Source of the DNA: Diphasiastrum complanatum
Taxonomy: Eukaryota > Streptophyta > Lycopodiopsida > Lycopodiales > Lycopodiaceae
Reading direction: 5' to 3'
Assembly (NCBI GenBank): GCA_029204225.1
Contig: CM055103.1
Span: 5,826,852 to 5,890,851, forward strand
DNA: 64,000 bases
Shown here: positions 46,401 to 57,044 of the stretch, piece by piece
Layout of the letters: each line of letters begins with the position of its first letter
How positions within the stretch are numbered: the first letter of the stretch is position 1
Notes under the pieces: model-generated
Told to the model about the DNA's origin: nothing
What the model saw: the letters and a program-made list of their open reading frames with translations, nothing else
The model's database searches: none
Made by a program: the position numbers and the translations under genes

Positions 46401-47215
46401 ACAGCTTCGAAGAAAGGCGCAAGTGTGGAACAACAGGGCACGCAACAAGACAAGCACCAGCACCTAGGCCTGCACAAGACAGAAGGCGAGTCCGAGTCTC
46501 ATCGGAAGGTGAATCACTGAGAAGCTAAGTGAAAGCATGTGAGTGGAAGCGCTCCAAAAAATACTTTTGAAAATGAGCACGCTGATGGCTAAGCAAAGTC
46601 TCAAAGGGAGACAAAGAAGCTCGCACAGGTGGAGGTCTGTGATCCTTGGCCGCACGAAGATGTTGTTGGAAAGAAGAATGCATGTTTTCACATGAGCAAC
46701 TGAATCAAGAAGAATGAGCTTGTTGTCCTACTGAAACCGAGAGATAAGTGCAGAGGCAACGAGGGCCCAACTTCCCAGAAAAGCAGCTGGAGCAATAGAA
46801 GCTGTGCAAGAAAGACCAACACCTCCAAAAGAAGCTAGAAGAGAGACCTGTCGCTTAACGAACTGACCATTGGGAATATGAAAGGATTTTGAACCCATCA
46901 AGCGACCCAGAATATTCAATAAAGTAGTATCGAAATCCTATAGCAAAGCCAAAACATCAAAAGAGGGAGGAACACACCGTAGAATATAACTTGGCCATTG
47001 AGCCAAACAATGAGTGAGAATCCCTAGAGCAACTTGAGCATTGCCAAGCTTTGGTAGCAAATCAGCGTGACGAAGATGCACGTCCAAAGTGTCTCGTAAA
47101 GAGGAAGCCACAAAGTTCGAGAAACCTATAGGAATATCAAGCGCTCAAATCCCATCAACCGAAGTATTGAAACCTGTAGGTAAAGAATTTCAAAATTGAT
47201 AACACGTTCTAACAA

Positions 47216-47427
47216 ACTTTAAGCTTAGAAGCCCGTTCCGACCGTTCCGTACATTCCAAAACGTACTAGTCGGAACGATTTTTATGATTATCTGTAATTT
47301 AGCATAAAAACTAGCATTTTATATCAATTAAATCCTTTGTAAAAAACGTATTTTTTAAAAAAAAATTGAGGGTCCCGTTCTAGAACGGAATGCGTTCCAA
47401 TCCGGAACGGGCAACTAAGACTTTAAG
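47216..47427. mobile_element. hAT-like MITE with 8-bp target duplication
   Basis: Element 47224-47419 (196 bp) flanked by perfect ACTTTAAG duplications (47216-47223, 47420-47427). Terminal inverted repeats CTTAGAAGCCCGTTCCG and CTTAGTTGCCCGTTCCG differ at two bases. GTTCCG words repeat inside both ends. Eight-base duplications point to the hAT superfamily. No coding capacity. Confidence 0.85.
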
Positions 47428-48368
47428 CAGCTTTCAAATAATTTTGTGCTACTTTTGAAAAAATGCCTGTGTGTAAATAAAATAGACAAAGGTGCAATAC
47501 CAGTCTCTATTTTGATACTTCAATGTGTACATTCTCAATATTAAGGGTACCCCCTATGCCAATACTTATGCATAAAAGGGTACCCTCTACGCCAATCATA
47601 CACATAAAACGCTTGATCGAACAAAGTTTTACAAAATCTAAGATTTGAATTAAAAATTCAAAATGAATTTAGTCTGACTATTCTTAATCCTTAATCTACC
47701 CTTTTTGACCTTGAAGGGTGGCACTCTGAAGAAATGTAGTCCTAGCTAGTGTCAGCAACAACCAAAGGTGCACTAGTTCTTGTACATCTAGGCTTTAAAA
47801 AAAATTTATTGACAGCAGATTGCCAACATATGCCAAGTTGAATGAGAAACAGGAGAAACAGGAGAAAAACAAGGCATGCCTATCTGATTATCTCAGTGAC
47901 CAATTTCAGTGGCTGCTGCATTTCAGCAGCTTCACAGCAAGGGTTCCTAAATCTAGCAACCTATTCTAAGGCGTTGTATGTTACCTCAACATTTGAGACA
48001 TGAATGCAGAACCATATCCTGATAAAGTCCAATTACTGCAAAAGAATTTGACCAGTCAATTGTGAAGCACTTGAGTCTCTCTACTCACCAAAGCAATGAG
48101 CAGTACATATGCTATTTATGCAGAACATAAAAGCGAGTGGTGCATATGTTATGTATGCACAGTTCGTAGCCAGTGTAACCATTTACATGTAACTAAACCC
48201 TCATATATGAGTTTGGCAAGTTTGATCTAATTTGGGCCTTTTGTTACAAAACTGTTGCAGCTCTGGATCCAATTCAGCTATTTACATCAAATCAGCTATT
48301 CAGCTCTCACAATCACAATATGTTTCTGCTGCTGAACTTGAAGAGTTGGTTGGATAATAGTATCAAAG
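47428..48368 (-). other. 3' flank or UTR of the coiled-coil gene
   Basis: Noncoding; lies directly after the stop codon at 48369. No other gene seen. Confidence 0.5.
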
Positions 48369-48470
48369 TCAAGTAAGATCAAGTGTTTTGGGCGTCTTCT
48401 CTACAGGGGAGACAATCATTTGGAGTCGCTTATTTTCCGCTTCTAACTCCCGGACCCTTGCCACAGCTAC
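48369..48470 (-). CDS. Terminal exon of the coiled-coil gene
   Basis: 102 bp, phase 0, 33 residues plus stop. Acceptor ATATAGCAG precedes GTAGCTGTGG. Encodes VAVARVRELEAENKRLQMIV and a short tail. Confidence 0.75.
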   Translation of the reverse strand, partial: VAVARVRELEAENKRLQMIVSPVEKTPKTLDLT

Positions 48471-50588
48471 CTGCTATATGCAGCCAAATTCTCAAACTGG
48501 CTGAAGATTCGCTCCACGATGCAAGAAACAAAGTTATGACTCTCAACTATGTATCTAAGGCTAATGCTGATTGACACAAGATAAGATATGTTTCAACAGA
48601 AGGAGGACTGAGGACGGCTTTGTTACCTTCAAATTTCTACGCATTTCCTGGTCATCAAGTTCTCGCTGTTTCCTCAGCTCTGTCAGTGCTGCAGTGAGAC
48701 TTCCACATTCTTTCTTAACAGCATCCCTTTCCTCACGAACTTTAACTAATTGCTCCGTCATATCTTTGACCTGTTAAATCACGCTTGATCAAAGATGCTA
48801 TCAGACATTACTCTCCGAAAAATCCAATATGCTGAAATGTTATGCATTGTTGTTTGTCGTGGTTGTGGCAGGACTCACCTGCGCCTGGAGTTCTTTGTTT
48901 CTACCAATTTCGAGAATTAGATTTTGATTACCAGAATCCTCCAGTTTCTGCAGTCTGTGGAAGATGATCATCCATATTAGATTTTAAAAAGTTGAACTTT
49001 TCTTAAATGAAAAAATCAGCTAGGTTAGATAAGGATAAATTTGATTTAAAACCTAATGGAAGAACAAAATGTATCTTCTAAGCTCGCTGCCCACATACAG
49101 AGTTCTATTGTAAACATATTTGCTTTCAAATGATGGCCAAAATATGCCATATGATATATCAGCAATTTGCAATTTGTGGAACTAACATTATGCATACATC
49201 GGTCCCATGTAAAGTGCCTCAAAATGAACGTCTTGTCAACATTGAAAAGATCTCATGAATAATTAAATCGTAAACCCTCAGAAGCTTGCCTAGACATGTT
49301 CTTCACAAATCCAAGTAAACGCAGCAATAAAAAAACCTTGTGAAAAACCCTCTTTGAAAACCCTAACCAAAAGTGCGGACAGGACTTAACAGGATCTGGT
49401 ACATGATTCAAATCCATGATTCTGCGCAAAGTGTCTCAAGTCAAATCCAGTTTAAAAATTGAGAGATCCAAAAACAGCCCTAGGCCAAAAATTTTCCAGG
49501 CACAAAGTTAACTGGAGTCTCAAACGTTACATTGACCCTTGCAATTTGGTGAACTTAAATAGTCAACAAGCACTCTGTTGGAAAGTAACATTTACTGTCC
49601 TATCTGAACTTTAATTCCAGTCAGCCCAACATGGTCATAAGAGAATAAAAATTGGCGAGTTTCAACCAGGCTGACAGGGAGGTGTCAAGGCCATCAAAGG
49701 AGAGGCTGTACTGTAAACGTGATTTCTCACTCCAAACACATAATCTATTGGTAACCAGGTAGATGCAGATCCTTCTATATACAAATTTTCATTCTTCACC
49801 TATTACAATAAACGGCTATAGCAGAATGTTAGAAAAGCTTCAAGTAATAAAAAGCTTGCAAAATTTGTTTCATTCTTCTCCACAAGCATGCAAACTCTCT
49901 GTTAGCATCTTTCCTTAACAGGCTGCACCATCTGTTTCGTCCACAAGGAAGGGCAGTAGTAAAAGCCAAAACCCACTTGATAAAGAAACGAGGAACCCTG
50001 TATGAAGGTCCAAACATTACGCAGAAAGTTGTGCAAGAAGAAATTCAGCATTGAGGTAAGGGAAATTCTGCTTCAAGGAATGACCTCTCATGCAGCTGAA
50101 AATTGTCACCATAAAGCTACTCCTTCCTCTCAGGCCAAGCATTTAAGAACAGGAAATGGGATAAAGAAAATTCACCTCTCTCGAAGCTGAAGATTTTCAC
50201 ATGCAAGCTGCTCTTTTCTATCCACATCCAGGCTCCCGTGTTTTCCATGCCCTAGTCTTTCAAAAGACTGTTTATTCACGTAATTGTTTGCTGCAATCTG
50301 CATGGGGATAGGCATCTAAAAAGCTCTTTCAAGATGTCATGATTATGGAGATACCGACCTTCGTCTTTATAGGAATAAAAGAAAGATGCAGGAAAGAAGT
50401 AAAATATGCATATGAAGAGTTCACAAAATGAATGCCATGAGTTAAACAGTGCATAAAAGTAAGTTATTTTAGTGAATACTATCAAGCCTGAACTTTTAAA
50501 TTGCTATTCATCACTGAATCAGACGTGATGAAATTCTCAACAATTCTATTCAAGCTGGCAAATAATGGCTGCAATTGAAGTCCACACT
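48369..50588 (-). CDS. 3' part of a host gene for a coiled-coil protein (five exons)
   Basis: Five minus-strand exons join in one continuous frame with consensus splice sites: 50588-50488 (or 50494), 50297-50176, 48954-48879, 48770-48627, 48470-48369. The product is the last ~180 residues of a protein rich in Glu, Lys, Leu and Arg with heptad-like spacing (KELQAQVKDMTEQLVKVREE, VARVRELEAENKRLQ), so a long coiled coil, ending VEKTPKTLDLT and stop TGA. No transposon similarity. Such tails occur in cytoskeletal, motor and golgin-type proteins; I cannot name the family. Upstream exons must lie beyond 50.6 kb across introns filled with transposons, or outside the window. Confidence 0.7.
48627..48770 (-). 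CDS. Exon of the coiled-coil gene (penultimate)
   Basis: 144 bp, 48 codons, phase 0 at both ends. Acceptor TTTAACAG, donor AAG/GTAACA. Encodes VKDMTEQLVKVREERDAVKK through QEMRRNLK, strongly coiled coil. Confidence 0.75.
48879..48954 (-). CDS. Exon of the coiled-coil gene
   Basis: 76 bp. Acceptor CTTCCACAG, donor CAG/GTGAGT (perfect consensus). Its first base completes the Arg codon begun by the preceding exon; encodes LQKLEDSGNQNLILEIGRNK and onward. Confidence 0.75.
48955..50175 (-). other. Intron of the coiled-coil gene
   Basis: 1.2 kb without coding signal; no transposon recognised in it. Confidence 0.55.
50176..50297 (-). CDS. Exon of the coiled-coil gene
   Basis: 122 bp, 40 codons plus two bases. 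Acceptor CCATGCAG, donor GAG/GTGAAT. Encodes IAANNYVNKQSFERLGHGK to ACENLQLRE. Confidence 0.7.
50488..50588 (-). CDS. Probable exon of the coiled-coil gene (most upstream seen)
   Basis: Acceptor ATGTTTCAG; open frame CGLQLQPLFASLNRIVENF and FITSDSVMNSNLK. Donor uncertain: GT after AAA at 50494 or a GC donor after CAG at 50488; both keep the frame. Less certain than the other four exons. Confidence 0.55.
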
Positions 50589-50904
50589 CTGAAACATGGT
50601 CCTATCTTAGGCAATATGACCGGTTGACTTGATCTGGGTAAGACAACAGATGCTAAATTAGTTACTTCATGACTGGGTTCTGGATGAGCTTTATCTGGCC
50701 ATTTGTTATAGTCTATAGACTTTAGAAGCCTGAAATCTCTGACAAAAAACTATATGTCAAGGTTGTGCCCAAAGATACCATACTCCTTATCTATGTCATT
50801 AGCTATTAATCCATATTGGAAATAAGGAACACCCTGGTGCATTTATTCATAGGAAAAAGTAGTAGGTACATTGATGAAAAAGATACATACACCCCGAAGG
50901 GGAA
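50589..50904 (-). other. Presumed intron sequence upstream of the first visible exon
   Basis: No coding signal up to the hAT-like element at 50913. Confidence 0.4.
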
Positions 50905-51010
50905 GTTTAAACCATAGATGCACTGCGTTTCTGAAACGCGTTTCAGAATCGCGTTCAGAAACGTGGTTCAGAAACGGGTTTCTGAAATTTTGAAAAAAAA
51001 TTCCAGAAAC

Positions 51011-51050
<40 letters not shown>

Positions 51051-51666
51051 TTATTTTATGGGCAATATGGGTATCAGATGAAAGCTCTAATTAAGAGCAT
51101 AATTACTGTGTAGTTTGTCGACTGTTTCGGGTGCAAGATGGTCCAGTTCAGGTGCATTAATCCATGTTGGGTTCTGTCAAGGATAAAAATTCAAAACTAA
51201 CCTCTAGCCTGTCTGTTACGATCACAGATGATCCCAGTAAGTGTGTTTTCGCTCAGGGAGTTGGAAGGCCAAGTCATGAAGAGGCCTTACCGTCGGGGGG
51301 CGTTGCCCCCCAAACCCTGCCGTTGGACTTTGCCGTTGGGGGTCAACGCCCCCCAAACCCCCCACCGGGGGGGCTACCGCCCCCCGAACCCCCTGAGCAT
51401 TTATTGAAAACCAAAGCAAATAACAACCAAATAGCTATTGAAAATAAGATCCGTTTGTGCACCATCTACTGCACTTCCGAGAGGCAAAACGCTGGTTTGA
51501 CCATTGATCCCCTAAAAAAATTTCAGCCATAAGCCATTTTTCCAAAAAAAAAAAAAAAAAAACAAAAAAAATTTGCAATTCTGGGAGGAGAAACGCGTTT
51601 CTCAAAAACGCGGTTTCCGAAACGTCTCCTCCCAGAAACGCGATTCTGTGCAACTATGGTTTAAAC
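50905..51666. mobile_element. hAT-like non-autonomous element, 746 bp, 8-bp target duplication
   Basis: Element 50913-51658 between two GTTTAAAC copies (50905-50912, 51659-51666). Terminal repeats CATAGATGCAC and CATAGTTGCAC (one mismatch). Subterminal GAAACGC/GCGTTTC words repeat at both ends. Inside are a (TA)n run at 51015-51047, a GC-rich self-complementary block at 51292-51402 (gggggcgttgcccccc), and an A-run at 51545-51562. A plus frame at 51164-51532 is compositional, not a gene. The target octamer is itself a palindrome. Confidence 0.8.
51015..51047. repeat. (TA)n microsatellite
   Basis: About 33 bp of alternating TA inside the 746-bp hAT-like element. Confidence 0.9.
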
Positions 51667-51749
51667 AAAAGTAGGCTCAAACAAGAGCGAAGCTTGCAGT
51701 AAAGTTAAGATTAATCCATATCCTGGCATTAAAAATAAAAGTGCATAAA

Positions 51750-52130
51750 CTATGATGATGTACGTGGGAGTCTGCCAACTGACTGCAGCAGATCAGAAAA
51801 GTGAAGATGTGGTGAGTCGGCTAATGAAAAGAGATGAGATGTAGCAGACTCAACCACCGTCACCCGTTGCAGAATAGATAGGGCCTGAGCACGTTGCAGG
51901 GCAATGGAAACACGTTGTTTGAAAGAAGCCACGAGAATAGAACCAGGAATACCTTGACGCTCTGCCGCCTGATGAGAACACATGCGAAGAAAATCCTCAA
52001 AGCGTCGATGCAAGGTATTGGAAAGAGTTAAGAAAAAAGGAAGTTTCCATGCATCATGGGCCACACTGGAATATTGTAGCTCCCATACTGAAGATAGATT
52101 TTTTTTGTGATAGTGGAATGCCACATATTT
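51750..52130 (-). pseudogene. LINE-2 C-terminal scrap
   Basis: 124-codon minus frame, KLPFFLTLSNTLHRRFEDFL, QRVSIALQRAQALSILQRV, aligned with the C-terminal module of LINE-1 at 45717-46010 (FALKTYGCLHKKFDDFL, QRVSMTLQRTQALAILRY). Only the last part survives. Confidence 0.7.
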
Positions 52131-52290
52131 AGACTAAGATTCCAGTAAAGTCTTTACTTGATGCTTCAAACAAACAATAACCAAAGCAATACATTCACGA
52201 AAAATCACCACATTCACAATTGGCAACCAAAAAGCACAAATCTCATAACTTCGGACATAACTCTGAACCTTGCTCATAGAATGAGTTATC
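52131..52290. other. Spacer between LINE-2 and Cop-12
   Basis: Nothing recognised. Confidence 0.5.
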
Positions 52291-52761
52291 TGTTAAAATC
52301 TGATCGATTCTAGATAAGCTTCAAATGTGATATTGTAACTAGTGTACAGTTAGTTAGATTCACAGTTTATCTAGCTTACTGTATTGTTTGTAGTAACCGG
52401 GACTTGACCCGCAATCGACTTATCTGTCGACCACTCGTCCATAATCGGCTACTTGGACTAGTAGGGTAGCCACACTGATAGGAAAATTAGTCTATACGAT
52501 AGTTTTTGACGGCCTTTGCTATACTCAAGGGCATGTCCTAGATTTGTAAGTAGTTATGGCCCATACTGGGCCTAATCAGTTGGACAAGAGCAGTTAGACG
52601 ACACTTGTCGAGCCCATGCAGTTTGGGGATTTTACTATTGTACAATGTTTCTTTGTTATTTAATAACTTTTGTTGTGCCATCTTTGAGAGCTTGAGGTGC
52701 TTGATCTATGGTGATTGTGTTTGTGATCTGCATACTATTCTAGATCCGCATTGATTTAACA
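52291..52761 (+). mobile_element. Copia-type LTR (Cop-12)
   Basis: TGTTAAAATC to GATTTAACA, with a perfect 7-base inverted terminus (TGTTAAA/TTTAACA), 471 bp, followed by a degraded primer-binding site TCGTATTAGAGC at 52762-52773. No pol motifs follow. Confidence 0.65.
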
Positions 52762-52773
52762 TCGTATTAGAGC

Positions 52774-53490
52774 GGCAGTGTGGCAAGTATGCACGATCCA
52801 GTGGAGCTAACGGCGACCATCTTCCACCAAGAAAGCCTCAAGAGGACTCTATACATGGTATAGGCAGTCCGGATGGTAGGCGACAACGAAGTTCCTTTGA
52901 TCTGATTCTCAGCAAAGAGATCTGCAAGGTCAAAGTAAGAGAATTCTTGGAGGAATTCTGAAAAATTGCTCAAAAACGGTGTATTGCTTCCGAAAGTGGC
53001 TATGACAAGTCTAGAACTCTCTAAGTATTCCTTCAATCACTGAGCGGAGTGGATCAAAAGGTAGAGCAAGGTAATGGAATCTCAGAGCTTAGAGGATTTC
53101 ATTAACAGGGGGAGGAGAAAGCAGCAATTCGGGGAACTAGCTATGGTGGTGAAAGCCACGGATCTTTCTCCACATGTGACAGAATTGGGCACTGTAAATT
53201 TCTATCTAGGATAGTTCTATTAAGGCCAACAAGCTAATCCTGAAAGGATTGGGTCAGCCATGAAGCAGCAGAAGAGCGGTATCGTACTGAAGCTATGGAG
53301 GTTTTTGACAGGTAGGGTTTCTGGAGATAAGACCAAGGATATCGAGCTACAGGACAAGAATCTGGTTGCTATAAAATCGTGATGGATGGCGCCCTATCAG
53401 TGCGAGCAAGCCTGCAAAGCGGCCGTGCCCCAGCTAGTACATGATCCAGACCAGAATAATATGCCATAGCTGGAATCAGAAAAAAGGGAC
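52774..53490 (+). other. Cop-12 internal remnant, unassigned
   Basis: No convincing gag or pol; several stops in all frames. Ends where the Gyp-4 LTR begins. Confidence 0.4.
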
Positions 53491-53852
53491 CTAATCTGGG
53501 TCCACCCACCGTGCCCTGGCCTGTGACCGTATCAAGCTGGATCCGACCTCCCTCCTAGACGGCGTCCCATACCACCGCCTAGGCTCTCAGCCATCTCCTG
53601 CCTCACACTAGCAAACATCCTAGCCGTGCACACGCTCTCCATCCACCTCCTCCTAGGTAGATAGAATGGATGGCAATTGAGCCTTCCTCCCCTTGAATAC
53701 TTCCAAGGAGAGAGACTGCAATCCATGTGCACTCCTAGATCATGACACGTGGCAACCATGCAGGTTCACGAGTCACTGGTCAAGTCTACAGGCCCAGTCA
53801 TTGTCCAGTCTCAAGTCTAGATTTGGGACCCAAGGGAGTTGGGTCCCTAACA
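53491..53852 (-). mobile_element. Truncated 3' LTR of Gyp-4
   Basis: Starts on the minus strand with TGTTAGGGACCC at 53852 next to the polypurine tract. Homologous to 59430-59788. The far end, which should match TGTTATAGACCC at 59252, is missing, and it has one copy of the unit duplicated in the 5' LTR. Confidence 0.85.
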
Positions 53853-53866
53853 TTCCCTCATCCTTA
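53853..53866 (-). other. Polypurine tract of Gyp-4
   Basis: Minus strand TAAGGATGAGGGAA directly before TGTTAGGG. Confidence 0.85.
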
Positions 53867-53879
53867 AAAAATTCCTTAT

Positions 53880-54279
53880 CTAAGGAAGGAATCCAGGGAA
53901 CCTCAGTTTAAGGTCATGTTCCTTTTCCCATGTATCATCGTCCTCAAAGCTTCCTTTCCAACGAACCAAGTACTCAATTATCTGCCGGTTTCTGAGTCCA
54001 TGTTGACGTACATCAACAATGGCCTGTGGTTCAGTAGAGACAAAGGATGTCAGGTCCTCCAGCCGAACTAAGTCCTCCTGAAGTATCAAGTCATCCTTTC
54101 CGCCAAGTCGTTCCTTTAAACGATTAATGTGAAATACTGGATGAACTTCAACTCCCCAAGGTAGCTCCAGCTGATAGGCATTCCGATGGAGTTTCTTTAC
54201 TACACGGAATGGTCCTGCATACCGAGGTGATAACTTAGGGCAATTTTCCAGTCCTTAGTACCTTAGAATCTTTTGGGAT
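53880..54279 (-). pseudogene. Gyp-4 chromodomain and integrase end
   Basis: 69-codon frame with VDVRQHGLRNRQIIEYLVRW, KGSFEDDDTWEKEHDL and LRFPGF: a chromodomain with the conserved aromatic-rich VRWKG and TWE signatures. It is preceded at 54270-54100 by the integrase C-terminal domain in other frames (LSPRYAGPFRVVKK-like). Targets integration to methylated-histone chromatin in this clade. Confidence 0.85.
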
Positions 54280-55275
54280 TTATACCCAAGCCCCCTCCTC
54301 GTAGACCCTAGGTTGTCGCATTTGATTAGCGTAAAACTGGGCTCTATCTTGAGCCGTTTTTACGTTCTCGCGACCAACAAGCAACATTTCTTGCATATAA
54401 TGCAGGAAATCTACTGCTGCTTTAATAACCTTGAGGCCTTTGAGGCCCACTGAAATGGGAGCCCTAGGCTGGAAACCATGCATCAGAGAAAATGGACTAT
54501 AAGTCACTGAGTGCTTTGCGCTGTTATACGCAAACTCAATCATTGGAAGGTACCTTTCCCAATCTAACTGTCTTCTGGAAACATATGCTCATAGCATATC
54601 CTCCATAGACTGGTTCATCCTCTCTGTCTGACCATCTAATTCAAGATGATCTGATGACCCCAAACTTAAAGTGGTCTTTAATTTCTCAAAGACCGCCTCC
54701 CAGAATTTGCCAGTGAACTTTGGATCTCGATCACTAACAATGTCATTCGGCAAACCAAACAACCTGAACAACTTTTCAACGAGAAGCTGAGCAAGTTCAG
54801 AAGCTTTGACAGTTTGCTTGGTTGGTATAAACTGCGCTATTTTAGTTAACCTGTCAACTATTACCCAAATGGTATCATTTTGCTTCCCCGTCCGAGGTAG
54901 CCCAACCACAAAGTCCATGGAAATGCATTCCCACTTCCTTTCAGGAATTTCCAAGGGCATTAACAAACCAGCTGCCTTAAGTCTTTCAGCTTTATTAACT
55001 TGGCATTGTGCACACTTGCGAACATATGCCTCCACCTGACTTTTTAAGTTTGCCCAGTAAAAGTTCCTTTTTACTAAGTCAAGCGTCCTTTGCGCGCCAG
55101 GGTGCCCTGCACACGGGCTATCATGACATTCATGCAGGATTTGGGCCCTTATATCATCATTTTCTGGCACACAAACTTTTCCATTCCGAAAAGGCAACCC
55201 ATTCCTAATGGAATAGTCTCTTTGTATCTTGTCTTGAGGAGAAATCTTGGAATCCTGCATTCCAAGCTCATTCAC
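54280..55275 (-). pseudogene. Gyp-4 integrase
   Basis: 228-codon frame from 55275: zinc-binding HECHDSPCAGHPG, then CAQCQVNKAE; core SMDFVVGLPR (Asp), NDIVSDRDPKFTGKFW (Asp), DGQTERMNQ (Glu). A frameshift near 54590 leads to IEFAYNSAKHSVTYSPFSL and GFQPRAPISVGLKGLKVIK. All catalytic residues are present. Confidence 0.9.
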
Positions 55276-57031
55276 TAGATCTAGAAGAACCTGCCAGGAC
55301 GTCTAGCCAAATACGACTGAAGTACCTATCGGTCTTACACAAATCTCTTAAGGAGAGATACAACTCGGATTGGATCTCAGAAAAGCTTAACTGATTAACC
55401 TTTCCAATCTGGCTTATAGTAGTACCCTTCCGGTCCTCAATGTCATAATGAAATTCTTGGAGCATCTTTGACCATCTGGCCTTACGACCCCTAAGGTCAA
55501 CCGCACCGTTAATGTACTTTAACGCTTGATGGTCAGTAACTATGGTAAACTGGGAGCCATACAAATAATGTCTCCAAACTTTCAAGGCATGAATAACAGC
55601 AAAAAGTTCCTTGTCATAGGTGGAATACCGCCTTTGAGCAGGGTCCAACTTCTTGCTTTCAAAAGCTACCGGCCTACCATCCTGATATAGGACTGCGCCT
55701 ATAGCATAGTCACTGGCATCCGTTTCAAGTACATACGGCTTGTTAGGATCCACTGTGTGTAGAATAGGCGTTGTAGTTACACAGTATTTGAGGTTCTCAA
55801 AACTTTGATTCAACTCTTCAGTCCAAGTAACCGGAGGACTGAACTTACTATGCTGATTAACCCTTTTAGCCCCTCTGAGGACATTCGTCAAGGCCAATGC
55901 AATTAATGTATAGTTCAAGATGAATCTATGAAAAAACCCCGTGAAGCCCAAAAAGGACTTAACTTCTCGGATGGTTTTAGGAATAGGCCATTGACGTACC
56001 TGTCGGACTTTATTTGGGTCAATTTCCAACCCATGGTCCGAAATGATGTGACCAAGGTATAACAACCTTTTCTGGAAGAACACACATTTGGACTCCTTGG
56101 CAAAAAGCTTCTCCTGCCTAAGTAACTTTAAGACAGTCTTGAGATGCTCCTCATGCTCCTCCAAGGTCTTACTATAGATCAAAATATCATCTAAGTACAC
56201 TATCACGAACTTTCCCAGATATGGACGAAGAAGATCGTTCATCATCTGCTGGAAAGTCGCTGGAGCATTTGTCAAGCCAAATGGTAAAACCAGAAACTCA
56301 TAATGGCCGTACCTAGTTCTAAACCCGATTTTTTCAACATCCTCAGTCTTTATGCGAATCTGATGATACCCTGATCTCAAATCGATTTTGGTGAAGTACA
56401 TTGCACCATGCAATCGATCAACCAGCTCATCCATTCGCGGCAAGGAATAATGGTTTTTAATCGTTAATTTATTCAACTTTTTGAAGTCCACACAAAGACG
56501 AGTACCTCCGTCTTTTTTATCAACAAGGAGCACAGGTGCCCCCCAGGGAGATTTACTAGGCCTAACATGGCCCATCTTAAGGTAATTTTGCAGTTGCCTA
56601 TAAACCTCATCCTCTTCAGTAGTACTCATCCTATAGGGGTACAGTGATATAGGTGAACTACCAAGAATCAGTTTAATACCATGGTCAACACCCCTAGAGG
56701 GGGGAACACCCTCAAGAAGCTGCTCAGGAAACACAAAATTAAATTCTTGCCTAAGTTTCCTAAAGATTTCACATTCTGGTGAGTTTTCTTGCTTTAGGTT
56801 ATTAGACATTAGTTCCAATTGGAGATTGTAAAATTGCAAGCTACGTTCTTCATGGTAAGTAAAATCTTTTAACCAACATAAATAAGAACTGCAATCAACA
56901 ACATCCATACATTTAACTGTTTCCAAAGCATAAAGCATATACAGAGTAGAAATATCAACACTTCCATTTAATTCTATGAGTGAGCCGTTATGCAAGAACG
57001 ACAAACTGAGAGTTACATAGTTCTTCTTCAT
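55268..57031 (-). pseudogene. Gyp-4 reverse transcriptase and RNase H
   Basis: 587-codon uninterrupted frame. RT: VCVDFKKLNKLTIKNHYSLP, MYFTKIDLRSGYHQI (Asp), LPFGLTNAPATFQ, FVIVYLDDILIYS (DD box). Connection: FLGFTGFFHRFI. RNase H: ETDASDYAIGAVLYQDGRP (Asp), YSTYDKELFAVIHAL (Glu), TIVTDHQALKYI (Asp). Catalytically complete; the most intact retroelement frame in the window. The last 40 codons run into the integrase linker and end at a stop where integrase continues in another frame. Confidence 0.92.
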
Positions 57032-57044
57032 AGACTCGTTCCTC

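Larger units (their letters stand above)
45545..47175 (-). mobile_element. 3' end of a LINE (LINE-1)
   Basis: Minus-strand non-LTR retrotransposon remnant. Upstream pieces (46919-46330) include FVASSLRDTLDVHLRH, LLNILGRLMGSKSFHI and PHLRLSSKLFVTALRVRLGL, typical of the post-RT thumb region of plant LINE proteins. The nuclease-like tail is the next entry. The 3' end has AATAAAAATAGG on the minus strand at about 45567, a plausible poly(A) signal region. The 5' part including RT is missing, the usual LINE 5' truncation. Confidence 0.65.

Noticed and set aside
51164-51532. 122-codon Pro/Gly-rich gene
   Set aside because: Frame through the GC-rich block of a non-autonomous hAT-like element; composition-driven.
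50913-51658. Host-gene exon in this stretch
   Set aside because: Fully accounted for by a transposon with inverted ends and perfect target duplications.
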